A DNA stretch of 33,741 nucleotides from Lentisphaeria bacterium (GCA_030754995.1 JASLZG010000007.1:1-33741), one strand, 5' to 3'. Shown: positions 1-10,117, numbered from the stretch's first letter. The notes: generated by a model from the sequence alone, not told the origin. A program made the numbers and translations.

Positions 1-1
1 G

Positions 2-1525
2 GATCACTACGGTCTTGGCTACGTCCTCTACCGGCTCACCAGCGACGTCGAGGAACTGCCCTTCCCCATGGCCCCCGTCGCCGCCGCGGGAATTACGGCG
101 CTCGCCAGCGATCGGGATGAAAAGGCAAAGTGGCGATGGCGAGTCTTCTCGATAGGCGGCATGATGGGACTGGTGTTCGGCGCCATTTACATCGGATTCC
201 CGGCGATCACGGGCGCCATCCTGGAGAAGCCCAAATATCTCATCCCTATCCCCTGGGTTGACTTCACACCTCAGATGAGCGGGTTGCTGCCGGCGGCGCC
301 GATGAACATTACCTTCGATCTCGGCGCCCTGCTGTTGGGCATGGTCCTGCCATTCTGGGCGGTGGTCGGCGGTTTCCTCGGTGTCGTGATCACCATCTTC
401 GCCAACCCGGTGCTGCATCATTCCGGCATTCTCCACACCTGGCAGCCGCAGATGAGCATCGTTGACACGCTGTTCAGCAACCACGTCGACTTTTACCTCT
501 CGTTCGGTATCGGCCTGACGGTGGCGATCACACTGGTCAGCATCGCAAAGATCGCCAGCCCGTTGATGAAACTTTTACCGTGGAGCCGCGGCAGCACCGC
601 CAGGGAGTTGAGTCGGCCCGGTCCGGGCCAATCCAAGCCGAGCGCCTGGCGGCGCCTGGTAACCAACAACGTCAAGCGCGGCGACTTCTCCATTTTCATT
701 GCCTTGGGCATCTATATCGCGACCAGTACGCTGTGGATCGGATTCTGTTGTCTGCTCATCGATGATTTCAAGATTGTCCTGCCGTTCTTCATTTTCTATG
801 CCGTGGTGTATACCCCGTTGATCTCGTATGCGACCGCAAAGCTGGAGGGCATCTGCGGCCAGGCCGTCAGTATCCCGATGATCCGGGAAGTCACCTTCAT
901 TCTCAGTGGCTACAAGGGCGTGCAAATCTGGTTTGCGCCGGCCCCCATTCACAATTACGGTATGGCCACCGTTGAATTCCGTGTCCTCGAATTGACCGGT
1001 ACGAAAATCAAGAGCCAGATCAAGACCCAGTTCATTACTCTGCCGATCATTATTGTTTCCTCGCTGCTCTTTGCGAATCTCTTGTGGACCATGGCACCGG
1101 TACCCTCCGACGCCTATCCCTACGCCCAGAAAATGTGGGATCTGCAGGCGAAAAACATGTGCCTCACCATGAGTGCGACCCAGGAAGGGGGCTCACTTTT
1201 CCTGGAAACGTGGCGCTGGAAATATTTCGCCTGGGGCCTGGGATCGGCGACCGCGTCCTTCGTGGTGCTGTCGGCATTCGGGATGCCGACGCTGTTGGTG
1301 TTTGGGCTGGTCCGCGGATTGGGGCAAAGCACACCTGGTGCCATTTTTTTTGAGATGCTGGGCGCCTTGATCGGGCGCTTTTATTTCCGCCGGAAATACG
1401 GCGATATGTGGATGAAATTCACACCGGTGATGCTGGCCGGGTTTTCCTGCGGCATGGGGCTGGTCGCCATGGTGGCCGTCGCCATCACCATCCTCAACAA
1501 GATGATGGCGCCCCTGATGTTCTGA
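2..1525 (+). CDS. DUF6785/DUF6784-type OPT-like multi-spanning membrane protein, 5' truncated by window edge
   Basis: Frame stays open upstream of the listed ATG to base 2 (DHYGLGYVLYRLTSDVEELPFPMAPV...); many hydrophobic helices; resembles the oligopeptide-transporter-like family of Planctomycetota/Verrucomicrobiota. Confidence 0.7.
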   Translation, partial: DHYGLGYVLYRLTSDVEELPFPMAPVAAAGITALASDRDEKAKWRWRVFSIGGMMGLVFGAIYIGFPAITGAILEKPKYLIPIPWVDFTPQMSGLLPAAPMNITFDLGALLLGMVLPFWAVVGGFLGVVITIFANPVLHHSGILHTWQPQMSIVDTLFSNHVDFYLSFGIGLTVAITLVSIAKIASPLMKLLPWSRGSTARELSRPGPGQSKPSAWRRLVTNNVKRGDFSIFIALGIYIATSTLWIGFCCLLIDDFKIVLPFFIFYAVVYTPLISYATAKLEGICGQAVSIPMIREVTFILSGYKGVQIWFAPAPIHNYGMATVEFRVLELTGTKIKSQIKTQFITLPIIIVSSLLFANLLWTMAPVPSDAYPYAQKMWDLQAKNMCLTMSATQEGGSLFLETWRWKYFAWGLGSATASFVVLSAFGMPTLLVFGLVRGLGQSTPGAIFFEMLGALIGRFYFRRKYGDMWMKFTPVMLAGFSCGMGLVAMVAVAITILNKMMAPLMF

Positions 1526-1527
1526 AC

Positions 1528-1565
1528 GCGTGGTGCGTGGTGATGGAATCCCTTACGCACCACGC
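1528..1565. repeat. Perfect 11-bp inverted repeat GCGTGGTGCGT / ACGCACCACGC, 16-nt spacer, in intergenic gap
   Basis: Left arm 1528-1538, right arm 1555-1565, read directly. Confidence 0.8.
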
Positions 1566-1577
1566 AGCACGTAACAC

Positions 1578-4558
1578 ATGCCAAGCCATATGACCCATAA
1601 AATTACGATCCGCTCGCTGATTGTAGGCACACTGTTTGCCGCGCTCTTCGCGTTGCTTTGCCCGTATTTTGAGAATCGGAAGACGGTCTACGTCACGGCA
1701 ACCCAAATCGCCGTGCTGCCGTTTGTCCTCCTGTTGCTCACTGTTTTGTTGATTAATCCGGTCTGCCGTTTCTTGCGGGTTGTGCGCCGATTCAGCACCG
1801 CGGAGATTCTGATCATTTTTATTATGGGCTCGGTGTCGTCCGGGATTTCGGCGTTTGGCCTGGCGGCGCAACTGGTGCCGGTGATCACCGGGCTTTACAA
1901 TCCGCACTGGAATAGTGATCAGAGCGAATGGAATCGTTACATCGAGCCGTTCGTGAACGAAAACTATTTCATGTCTCAACCGGGTATTCGTCAGGCCGCG
2001 GTCGCCTATCGAGAGGCACTGCTGAACCAGGAGGCGGCCGAGCACATCCATGGTTCGGCGCTCCGTTACCAACGCACCCGACGGTCGGTGGACGCCACGG
2101 ACAAGGAATTGCAGCGGCTCGAGGCGTCGTCCGCCAGCGCCGAAAGAGAAATCCAACTGAGTCCGGCCAAGAAGTTGCATCGTGCCGCGCTTCGAGCCAA
2201 CGCCGAAGCCGAGGACGCTTGGCGGGAAGCGGGCAAGAACTTGACGATGCCCCATGATGAGGTGCTCGCTGTTTTCCCCGACCGGGTACGCCGATTCCAG
2301 CAGGCCACCGTGACCCAAAAGACCGCCTTGCGAGAGTTGGAAGCGAAGGCGTTTGCCAAAGTTGAACGGTTTCGCCGCGGCCTGCCCAAGGGACTGCGTG
2401 CCTATCCCGGTTTCATTCCGCTGCCCGACGAGGATTTCGGTATATATATGGGGCGGGTCCGGCGCCTGCTTCATGGTGGTGCCGCTTTACGGAAACTACG
2501 GGAGGCCGAAAAGCTGCTGGCAGCCGCGGGTGGAACGGAAGGTCAACGTGCCGAGCTGCCCGAAGAGATTGGCGGCTTGATCGAAGCCGCGGTAGCCAAG
2601 CTGTCGTCGTTGAGCAACACGGACGAGCTCGATGAGCGCAAGAAAATGCTGCACGCGGAGTGGAACCATAAAAACGACGAACTGAAAAACGCCGTGGTGC
2701 CGGAACTCGAGCGACTTCGTGAACACCGCCGCGTCGCTGCCGCCGTTGATTTCTCCCGGCTCGACCGTGAAATCGGGCAGTTGACCAGCCGCGGCGAGGC
2801 GATCGCGGAAGAAAAAATCGGGTTCAAACAGTCGCTGGAACACCTTCAGGTGCAACTTGACGTGACGCAAAAGGTGGCAGCCGCGGCGAACGAGTTGCAA
2901 GCGCTGCGCCAAGAGCTTCAGCGCCCCGAGCCCATCGACGCGGGGCGCACCGCGGATGAACTGGCGGCGATCATGGTGACCTTCCGTACCTTCGACGCCA
3001 GCTATCAGCGGTTCCTTGTCGGTGACATCCCGTGGTCCCATTGGGTGAAACCATTGCTGCACTGGACACTCTTGGCCGCCCTTACCTACCTGATACTGAT
3101 GACCTTTAACCTGCTGATCTTCCGCCAGTGGGCGCATCATGAGCGGCTGGTTACCCCTTGGCGCAGTTACCGGAGATGCTGGCCGGCGATTCCAAAAATC
3201 CGGCTGGCACGTCGGTACCGGCGATCTATCGCAACGGTCTCTTCTGGCTCGGCGTCGCGATCTCCGGCGGGGTGCTCGGCTGGAATTTACTGGTGCTCTC
3301 CAACGTCATACCTGAGTTGCCGCAATTCCCGTTGGGAAAACACCCCTGGAGCGGTCTCAAGAACACGTCGCTGGAGGGCCTTACAGGGGGTCTCGCCCGG
3401 TCGGAAGTCTTTTTCACTGTGATCGGCCTGGCCTTTCTGATCCCGGCAAACATTTCGTTTTCGCTCTGGTTCTTTGCCGTTCTCTACATGGTGCAACTGT
3501 TGATTTTGGTATGGTCTGGCTACGGACAAACCGAACGTTCGTTCCCGATGGACCCCTGGTATACCTGGAACTTTCGCTACGCCGAAGGCTCCGGCGCGAT
3601 GATCGTTTTTGCCCTTGTGATTCTTTATAAATGCCGGCACTATCTCTTGTGCTTTTTCAAGCCCGCGACGGTCAGCGGACTTGAACTGGGCGAACAGAGG
3701 GAGCTGCGCGTCTCCTCCTGCCTGTTTGTGTTCGGTTCGCTGGCTCTCATTCTCTTGTTATGGTTGAGTATGGGCGCCAACCTCTATCACACCCTCTTCT
3801 GTTACTTCGCCATCATGGCCATGACTGTTGCCCTCGTCCGCGCCGTCACCGAAGGCGGCATCCTGGGGTTCCAGGCCTATGCCAGTCCGTTTCACTTCAT
3901 CCGGACATTTTTCGGGATGGACAAAGCCTGGACGGCCCCGGCGCTCTTCACCCCGTTGCTGGTGTACTACCTGGTTTTCTTTTTCGAGCTCAAGACCTTT
4001 ATCGCTCCGGCCATGGCCAACAGCATCAAAATCCGTGAGGACTTGAAGATGGAGCGGGGTCGTTTTCATCTGGCGATTTTCCTGGCGATCGCGATCGCCT
4101 CGGTAACCGTGATACTTATCCACGTGATGATGGGATACCACACCGGCGCCGACGCCATGAGCGGGTGGTTTTACATAAATTTTCCACAATCAATTTATAC
4201 CAAGATTGCCGCCATGAACAAGCTCGGGCCGGTGGACCAGACGGCCACTCATCTGTGGTTCGGGTTCGGCGCACTATTGATGTCGGCACTCTTGTGGTTG
4301 CGGCAGTTTTTCTTCTGGCTGCCCCATCCGATCGGCATGATCATGCTGGTCAACCCGCTCATGAGAATATACTGGTTTTCGATATTTCTCGGCTGGCTGG
4401 CCAAAACGCTGGTCACCAAGTACGGCCGGAAGGAGGCCTACGAGAAAGCACGGAATCTGTTTATCGGCCTGATCGCCGGTGAACTGGCCATCGTTGCCCT
4501 GGCGATGTTGGTGTCTTATCTAATGGAGACACAGATCAGGATTGACTTTAACCGTTAA
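1578..4558 (+). pseudogene. DUF6785-family membrane protein with long coiled-coil-like insert; split by an apparent 1-nt frameshift near 3154-3157
   Basis: ORF 1578..3422 encodes N-terminal TM helices, a charged Ala/Glu/Arg-rich segment and TM (LLIFRQWAHHERLVTP), then out-of-frame sequence; ORF 3158..4558 continues in frame as LAQLPEMLAGDSKNPAG...; one extra C in the CCCC run joins them as ...ERLVTPLAQLPEML. Confidence 0.75.
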
Positions 4559-4808
4559 CCGAAGTGGATTCTAACCGGGAACTGTTCACCTTCGGATGCA
4601 TGGGAATTTATATCGGGCTGTATTGTGGAGGTTAAGGATCTTCTCGAGTTGAAATCGTCTGTGCCGGTGAGCCCGTAACGTTCGTTGGCTTCCTGAAAAC
4701 GTTGATTTATCCAGAACCCGGCATCGGCCGGGTGAATGTTGTCTACAGCAGTTTCGCTACATATAACAAGGCCGAGGGGGAGGGTGGGACCGATTTATTT
4801 TCTCAGAC

Positions 4809-5110
4809 TCACGCCATTTCCTGCCATGACGCGACTCTTTCCTTCAGTTCCATCACAACACTGGTGTAGTCCGGTTGGGTGTAAAGATTGTACAGTTCAT
4901 CCGCATCATTATCGAGGTCATAGAGACTGCCGTCTTCACCATACCCGGCATCATCGAGCGAGTAAGTCATTTCCCGCCGTCCGTAACGAATCATAACCCG
5001 GTGGCTGCCACTGGGCCCGTAGGCCGCGGACCCGGTACTGTCCACCTCCGAGAATGTCGGACGGTCGGGGATGAGTGCTGAGCGGACCGGAACTGTTAAC
5101 CCACCCCGAA
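4809..5110 (-). pseudogene. C-terminal remnant of a sulfatase
   Basis: Minus frame reads ...RSALIPDRPTFSEVDSTGSAAYGPSGSHRVMIRYGRREMTYSLDDAGYGEDGSLYDLDNDADELYNLYTQPDYTSVVMELKERVASWQEMA*, typical sulfatase C-terminus (MIR..YDLdnDpdElyNL). No N-terminal alkaline-phosphatase-fold part is present; it abuts the DapA-family stop codon. Confidence 0.7.
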
Positions 5111-6025
5111 CTACAGCAGGGACTTCCCTTTGCAGAAGTCGGCCAGCATTTCCATATCTTCGTCGGTCGCACTGGCGTAAGGTTTCCGTCGCCAGCGCTG
5201 CGTGATGCCGAACAGTTCAAGGGTGGCGTGCATGCCGGCGTCACAGCCGCCCTGACAGAGGCCTATGCAGTCAAAATATGGCATGTCATAATCGCGGATG
5301 ATATCCCTGGCCGTGGACAGGTCCGACGATTGAATGGCGTTCCAGTAGTTATGCGCAATCTCCGGCTTGAACGAGATGAAAACCGACATATATCCATCGC
5401 AACCATAGGGCAGCATGTTCATGTGGTTCTGCTTTGTGCCGCCGGAAAACGTCGCCCAGTGCTCGTGGAGCAGGAGCCCTGCTCGTCTCGCGAATTCCCC
5501 GCATATATCGTCCTTGAGAGCGACCACGCCGTCGACGCCTTCCATCAGCATTCTGAGAACTTCGAGTGCGAAGTCGGTGGGCCGGCGGCTCAGCGATGCG
5601 GTGACAACCATGACCGGCATGTGCTCGGCCGCGGCGGCATAGTACTCCACCAGTGTCTCGGGCGTACAGGACGCGCCCCAGTCCGGAGGCGCAACCATCA
5701 GCACATCCGCCCCTGCTGTAGACGCGTACTGGGCAAATTCGACCGCCTTCGGCGTTGCCCACTCGTTCCCGGCGGCCACGACCATGGCTCTCCCGGCAGT
5801 GTGCTCGACAACCACCCTGGTGACTTCAGCGATCTCCTCGTCGGTCAGTATAGTGTACAGGCTGTCGCCGGGGGTGAGAAGCATCGTCTTGCTGCCGGCG
5901 TCTACGAGAAAATCGATCAGGTTCCGCAGGGCCGCGAAATCGATACTGCCGTCGCGACAAAACGGCGTGCAGATAGACGCAAACGGCCCCGTCAACGCCT
6001 CTCTAATCTCTTGACGACCCAGCAT
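5111..6025 (-). CDS. DapA (dihydrodipicolinate synthase/N-acetylneuraminate lyase) family protein
   Basis: 304 aa; (beta/alpha)8 DHDPS-like sequence with Schiff-base Lys context GVVALKDD. Confidence 0.85.
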   Translation of the reverse strand: MLGRQEIREALTGPFASICTPFCRDGSIDFAALRNLIDFLVDAGSKTMLLTPGDSLYTILTDEEIAEVTRVVVEHTAGRAMVVAAGNEWATPKAVEFAQYASTAGADVLMVAPPDWGASCTPETLVEYYAAAAEHMPVMVVTASLSRRPTDFALEVLRMLMEGVDGVVALKDDICGEFARRAGLLLHEHWATFSGGTKQNHMNMLPYGCDGYMSVFISFKPEIAHNYWNAIQSSDLSTARDIIRDYDMPYFDCIGLCQGGCDAGMHATLELFGITQRWRRKPYASATDEDMEMLADFCKGKSLL

Positions 6026-6236
6026 GTCGGCCTCTCCGGTTGCAAGTTCATGTTATAACCCACACTGGCCCCGGGATCAGCGAGTCACCAGTGACCTTGT
6101 GTTCAATGTTCAGTCCGGATGTTGCAGCGGCGTGGCGGCAGTCCAATCGCCCGGGTGTCAAGATAGTACACGTCGCGAATCTCGGTGGCATTGCAGGCGG
6201 CTTTTTCACTGATCACTGATCACTTTGACTCGGACG

Positions 6237-6686
6237 CTACCGGAACCACCTGTAAGCAGTGATCCAACCACCAGTGCCTTCCGCCATGACCTCCAGTTCT
6301 GCGTGCTGGACCCACTTTACATGCCCATCGTGCTGGGCCCGCATCCAGCCGGTTAAGATACCCGGATTCCACCCATTGTGTATTGCTTCGGGGTGATTGC
6401 CGCGCTGGGGAATGCCCGCTCCCACGCCGCCTTCGTCGTCAGCGATGTCCATGGCCAAAACCTCGGCGGCCGGGTTTTTCACCCGGGTGGCCTTGACAAC
6501 CGACAACGGCTCCTGCTGAGGCGCGAAAAAACCCGTCTTTTGATCGGGCACGTGTTCCGCGGGGAAGATGTGGCAGGAGATTCGCACATCAGTACTGGCC
6601 GTATCATTCCAACCATGCAGATCATCGGGCCCGGTAATGAAAGGCTGGTCCGGTCTGTACCCCCTGCCGCTGGACGGACACATCAC
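6237..6686 (-). pseudogene. Possible remnant of a pilin-like/H-X9-DG-type protein lacking the N-terminal prepilin peptide
   Basis: Contains HVMCPSSG...MDIADDEGG...GNHPEAIHNGWNPGILTGWMRAQHDGHVKWV; upstream same-frame sequence SDLWRPDVRKSAPV is cut by a stop; no N-terminal GFTLIE-type leader found. Confidence 0.4.
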
Positions 6687-6816
6687 ATGGATAACCGAAG
6701 GCAGTCACACGGGGGCGGATTTACGAACATCAGGACGCCACAGATCGGAACCCGATCAGTGATGCACTCGAGGTGGCGGCACTGCGACGAACGAAAGTAA
6801 ACCATGTTGCAGCCAC

Positions 6817-7704
6817 TCACAGCGGCTCGAGCCTGATCACCCGGTAACCGTTTCTGAAGCCCTCCCGGGTCACATACTGGAAGCGGCCGGGGCACAGTTC
6901 GCCGGCGTGAGCTAAGTGTACATGGCCGCAGAAGACACCCACCAGATTGTCAGGGGCGCCTCGGGTCAGGAGCCGGTGGCAGGCCGTCGTGCTTGGATCG
7001 GATTCGCGCATCTTATTTTTTTTCCGGGCCTGCTCAGTCCAGCCTGGAGCCGCCATCATGATCGGTATCTTCCAATTATCCAGAACGGGCGGCGCCAGTG
7101 TCGGGGTGTAGAGTGGAATATGCAGGAACAGAAGGCAGGGTTCTCCGGTCTGAAGCTGGCGGTACAGGAATTCCAGCTGTTCGTCCGTCACCTGGTAGTT
7201 GCTGTTGTCCAGGGCAACCAGTCGCGCGCCGCCCAGCGCCATCACCTGCGCCGCGGGCGAATGGCCCGCAAGATGCGCCAGGCGGGGATAGAATTCCAGG
7301 CGCGTAGCATCGTTCCGCGGCAGATAAGGAAAGTGCCAGTCGTGGTTACCCAGCGTGTAAAGATAAGGAGCTCGCAGCGCATCCACACCCCGCTCAATTA
7401 TTTCTACCGCCGCCCGGGCCGGAAAATGGATGATATCACCGGTCATGATGGTGCAGTCCACCGAAAAGCGGTTGCTGCGTTCCAGCGCCTGCTCAAAAAG
7501 CTGCTGCGGGGGCACATTGCCGGGGGTCAAATTCTGGAATAACTGTTGGCATTCGGCCGCGACCTCGAGCGCCTCCGGATCGCGCTCGTCTGCAGCGGCC
7601 ATGTGGCTGTCAGTGATGTGCATCAGAGTCAATGGCCGCTCGAGGCCCTCGACGCCGATGACGGTGCGCCGCTCGTCTTGGGTTTGCCAATGTTCTATAC
7701 GCAT
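6817..7704 (-). CDS. Calcineurin-like metallophosphoesterase
   Basis: Motifs DSH, GDI(I), GNHDW, FCGHVH in order. Confidence 0.88.
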   Translation of the reverse strand: MRIEHWQTQDERRTVIGVEGLERPLTLMHITDSHMAAADERDPEALEVAAECQQLFQNLTPGNVPPQQLFEQALERSNRFSVDCTIMTGDIIHFPARAAVEIIERGVDALRAPYLYTLGNHDWHFPYLPRNDATRLEFYPRLAHLAGHSPAAQVMALGGARLVALDNSNYQVTDEQLEFLYRQLQTGEPCLLFLHIPLYTPTLAPPVLDNWKIPIMMAAPGWTEQARKKNKMRESDPSTTACHRLLTRGAPDNLVGVFCGHVHLAHAGELCPGRFQYVTREGFRNGYRVIRLEPL

Positions 7705-7840
7705 TGTTTACCAACATGGAATGGGACCAACGACTCGGCCCCATTTCCGCCCCCTCCCGATGGCTCCAATACCGTGCCATATTCGGCAGCCCCAACGGCG
7801 CTCTGTCGCCCCGGCTGCGTCATGTGCAGGTTGACATGGG

Positions 7841-8458
7841 TCAGCGTCCATGTGTTCCAGCGTTCCCGGCAGTTTCGAGTGTGATTGCCACGACACCGAA
7901 GATGATTCCCTGGGAGAGGACTTCCGCCTCGAGGGATGCAAGGACACGACCGGGATCGGTGCGCATGGCATAGACATCAAGGTGCGCATTGCGGGAGAGC
8001 CAAACTGCCGGAACCCGCGACGTATGCTGAAAACCGAAGGAGCCGATGGAATCGTCGTAGTTCGATGGGTTGACCAGGTCCAGAACGACCTCATCCCCCT
8101 CGGTGTAGCGGGCGAGAAGCCGGACGTTCTCAATGTGGGTCTGCATCACTTCGGTGGTGCCGGCGGTAAGCAGGTAGACGGTCCGGACGCCCCGGCGGTC
8201 GAGGGGTACAACCAGACGAGGGTCAAAGCTGTCCCAGCGCGATATGAACGCTGCCCGCGTCTCTTTTGGCGAAACCCGGAAGCGCACACCTTCCTGGGTG
8301 GTAAACCGGGTCTTCCCGGCCAGTCCGGCCCGGAATTCGGTCTCGTCGACAGTCCAGCGCACGCCGTGCTCCTTGCGCAGCATGAAGCCGGCGCCCCTTG
8401 CAACGTTCCGAACAATCACAGATGAAGAAAGAGGACCACCCCGCAACCGATCGATCAT
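7841..8458 (-). CDS. Protein resembling the C-terminal accessory domain of larger surface/glycoside-hydrolase-like proteins
   Basis: 205 aa; DPGRVLASLEAEVLSQGIIFGVVAITLET-like ending; start codon overlaps the upstream dehydrogenase stop (ATGA). No catalytic domain. Confidence 0.55.
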   Translation of the reverse strand: MIDRLRGGPLSSSVIVRNVARGAGFMLRKEHGVRWTVDETEFRAGLAGKTRFTTQEGVRFRVSPKETRAAFISRWDSFDPRLVVPLDRRGVRTVYLLTAGTTEVMQTHIENVRLLARYTEGDEVVLDLVNPSNYDDSIGSFGFQHTSRVPAVWLSRNAHLDVYAMRTDPGRVLASLEAEVLSQGIIFGVVAITLETAGNAGTHGR

Positions 8459-9417
8459 GCCAGGACCTCCGGATTCACACAGAACTTTGGGGGCCTCCCT
8501 TGCAGGATGGCAACCATATCCGTAGCCATAGACCGAAAGTTGCGTTCCATGGCCAGTTCACTCGCACCCAATACATGAGGGGCGCAGAGGCAATGGGGAT
8601 TCTTGAATATACGATGCGAGACGTCCGGCGGCTCCCCGGGAAACACATCCAAACCTACTGCGGCGAGTTGACCGCATTCAAGGGCGTCTGCCAGGACATC
8701 GAGACTCTCTATCACATCCCCCCGTGCCAGGTTGATCAGGATGGCGCTCTTCTTCATTGACGCGATTCGATCCCTGTCGATCAGTCCGTGCGTCTCGTCG
8801 TTCAACGGCACATGAAGCGACACATAGTCCGATCGCGCCAGCAACTCATCAAACTCAACGAACTCAACCCCGAAGTCGCCGGCGCCCTTGCAGGGCAGGT
8901 AAGGGTCGAACACCAGAACCGTCATCTCGAACGGCTGCACGAGCTTGGCCAGGAGGGATCCGATCCGCCCGAAACCCACGATCCCCAGCGTATGACCTGC
9001 CATGTCACCGGTTTTGAACCCGTACCGCTCTTTCCATCGTCCGCCTTTGAGGATCTCATCGCATTGTGGAATGCGCTTCACCAGCGCCATGAGTATGGCC
9101 AACGCCCCCTCGGCGACCGCAAAGCCGCTCACCGGTGCATACACCACCGGGATTTTTCGTTCGCTGGCGGCGGCCACGTCCACCGTGTCAACGCCTGCCC
9201 CGGGCCGGCCAATAACCTTCAGTTCCCCGGCTCCGGCGATCATCCTGCCCGTCACCGGCCCCATGCCACGGCTGACGAACGCGATGGTGTCCTCCACCAT
9301 TCCCAACAGCGTCTCCTCGTCCATGTTCGGCGAGATTTCCACGGGAGCGATCTGCTCGAGTATGTCGATCGCAATTGCTTCGATCGGCGCCGTTGCCACG
9401 ATCCGCTTGTTACCCAT
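8455..9417 (-). CDS. D-isomer-specific 2-hydroxyacid dehydrogenase (phosphoglycerate dehydrogenase-like)
   Basis: 320 aa; Rossmann GFGRIGSLLA, LINLARGD, GLDVFPGEPP, APHVLGAS. Confidence 0.92.
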   Translation of the reverse strand: MGNKRIVATAPIEAIAIDILEQIAPVEISPNMDEETLLGMVEDTIAFVSRGMGPVTGRMIAGAGELKVIGRPGAGVDTVDVAAASERKIPVVYAPVSGFAVAEGALAILMALVKRIPQCDEILKGGRWKERYGFKTGDMAGHTLGIVGFGRIGSLLAKLVQPFEMTVLVFDPYLPCKGAGDFGVEFVEFDELLARSDYVSLHVPLNDETHGLIDRDRIASMKKSAILINLARGDVIESLDVLADALECGQLAAVGLDVFPGEPPDVSHRIFKNPHCLCAPHVLGASELAMERNFRSMATDMVAILQGRPPKFCVNPEVLA

Positions 9418-9465
9418 GTCTCCTCCTTGGAAGTTTCGGGAGTACCCTCAGTTTTACACGGTTTG

Positions 9466-10117
9466 TCAGGCAGCGATGGCGTCGATTTGCATCTCTTGAT
9501 GCTGCTTGGCTGCAGCGGGTTGCCGGAAACTGTCCCGGCGTCCTGGCTTGACGATCGCACGAATCGAAAGGATTGGCTGGCCACCGGTGCGGCTCCAACG
9601 CATGCCGCTGCGACACATCCGTTGCTTGACAATGGTCTTGCACGCCGCTTCTGCCGGTCCGCTGCCAACAGGTAAACCACGAGGTGCCCGCCCCGCTGTT
9701 CTTGCCGAAAATCGCCTCGGAAGCCAACCCCGACTGTTCCATGGCATGACAAAAGTCCAGTAGCTTTTTCGCCCTCCGCCCGACGTAAAACGAAATCCAG
9801 CCCAACATCGCATTCTTACAGCACGAGCCATTCCCTGCACCTGGATCATCCGCCTTATCTGGACGTTCTGCCCGACGCCCGGTCTTCGCGCCTTGCTCAC
9901 GTAATCGAACGGTCGCGCCGTCAAGACTTTCAAACATAACTGCTGTACCCCCTGGCACCGGCCCGCTTGGACGCAGTTGCGCAGGCAGTTCCTCGCCGTG
10001 GATGTCAAACAGCGCCGCGTCGTCGGACATCTCGACAAAGTCATTGGGGGTTCCTTTGATTTCGGCCACAACCACCTCTATAATGGATGTCAGATCAGTC
10101 ACTGTCCCCGCCTTCAT
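9466..10117 (-). pseudogene. ISKra4-like transposase relic, frameshifted and internally degraded
   Basis: Minus frame ORF 9466..10071 ends GLPVGSGPAEAACKTIVKQRMCRSGMRWSRTGGQPILSIRAIVKPGRRDSF (ISKra4 C-terminal signature); the other minus frame (9410..10117) carries the upstream parts ESLDGATVRLRE... and ...LLDFCHAMEQ. Confidence 0.75.

Noticed and set aside
3140-3175. Programmed -1 ribosomal frameshift
   Set aside because: GTT ACC CCT TGG does not fit X XXY YYZ; deletion or sequencing error is simpler.
4555-4790. Open frames on both strands (minus: ...GLVICSETAVDNIHPADAGFWINQRFQEANERYGLTGTDDFNSRRSLTSTIQPDINSH...; plus: ...ELFTFGCMGIYIGLYCGG*GSSRVEIVCAGEPVTFVGFLKTLIYPEPGIGRVNVVYSSF...)
   Set aside because: Either could be a degraded gene end, but I cannot decide the strand or family without a search, so no feature is called.
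5075-6058. 327-aa plus-strand ORF
   Set aside because: Antisense to the well-supported DapA-family gene.
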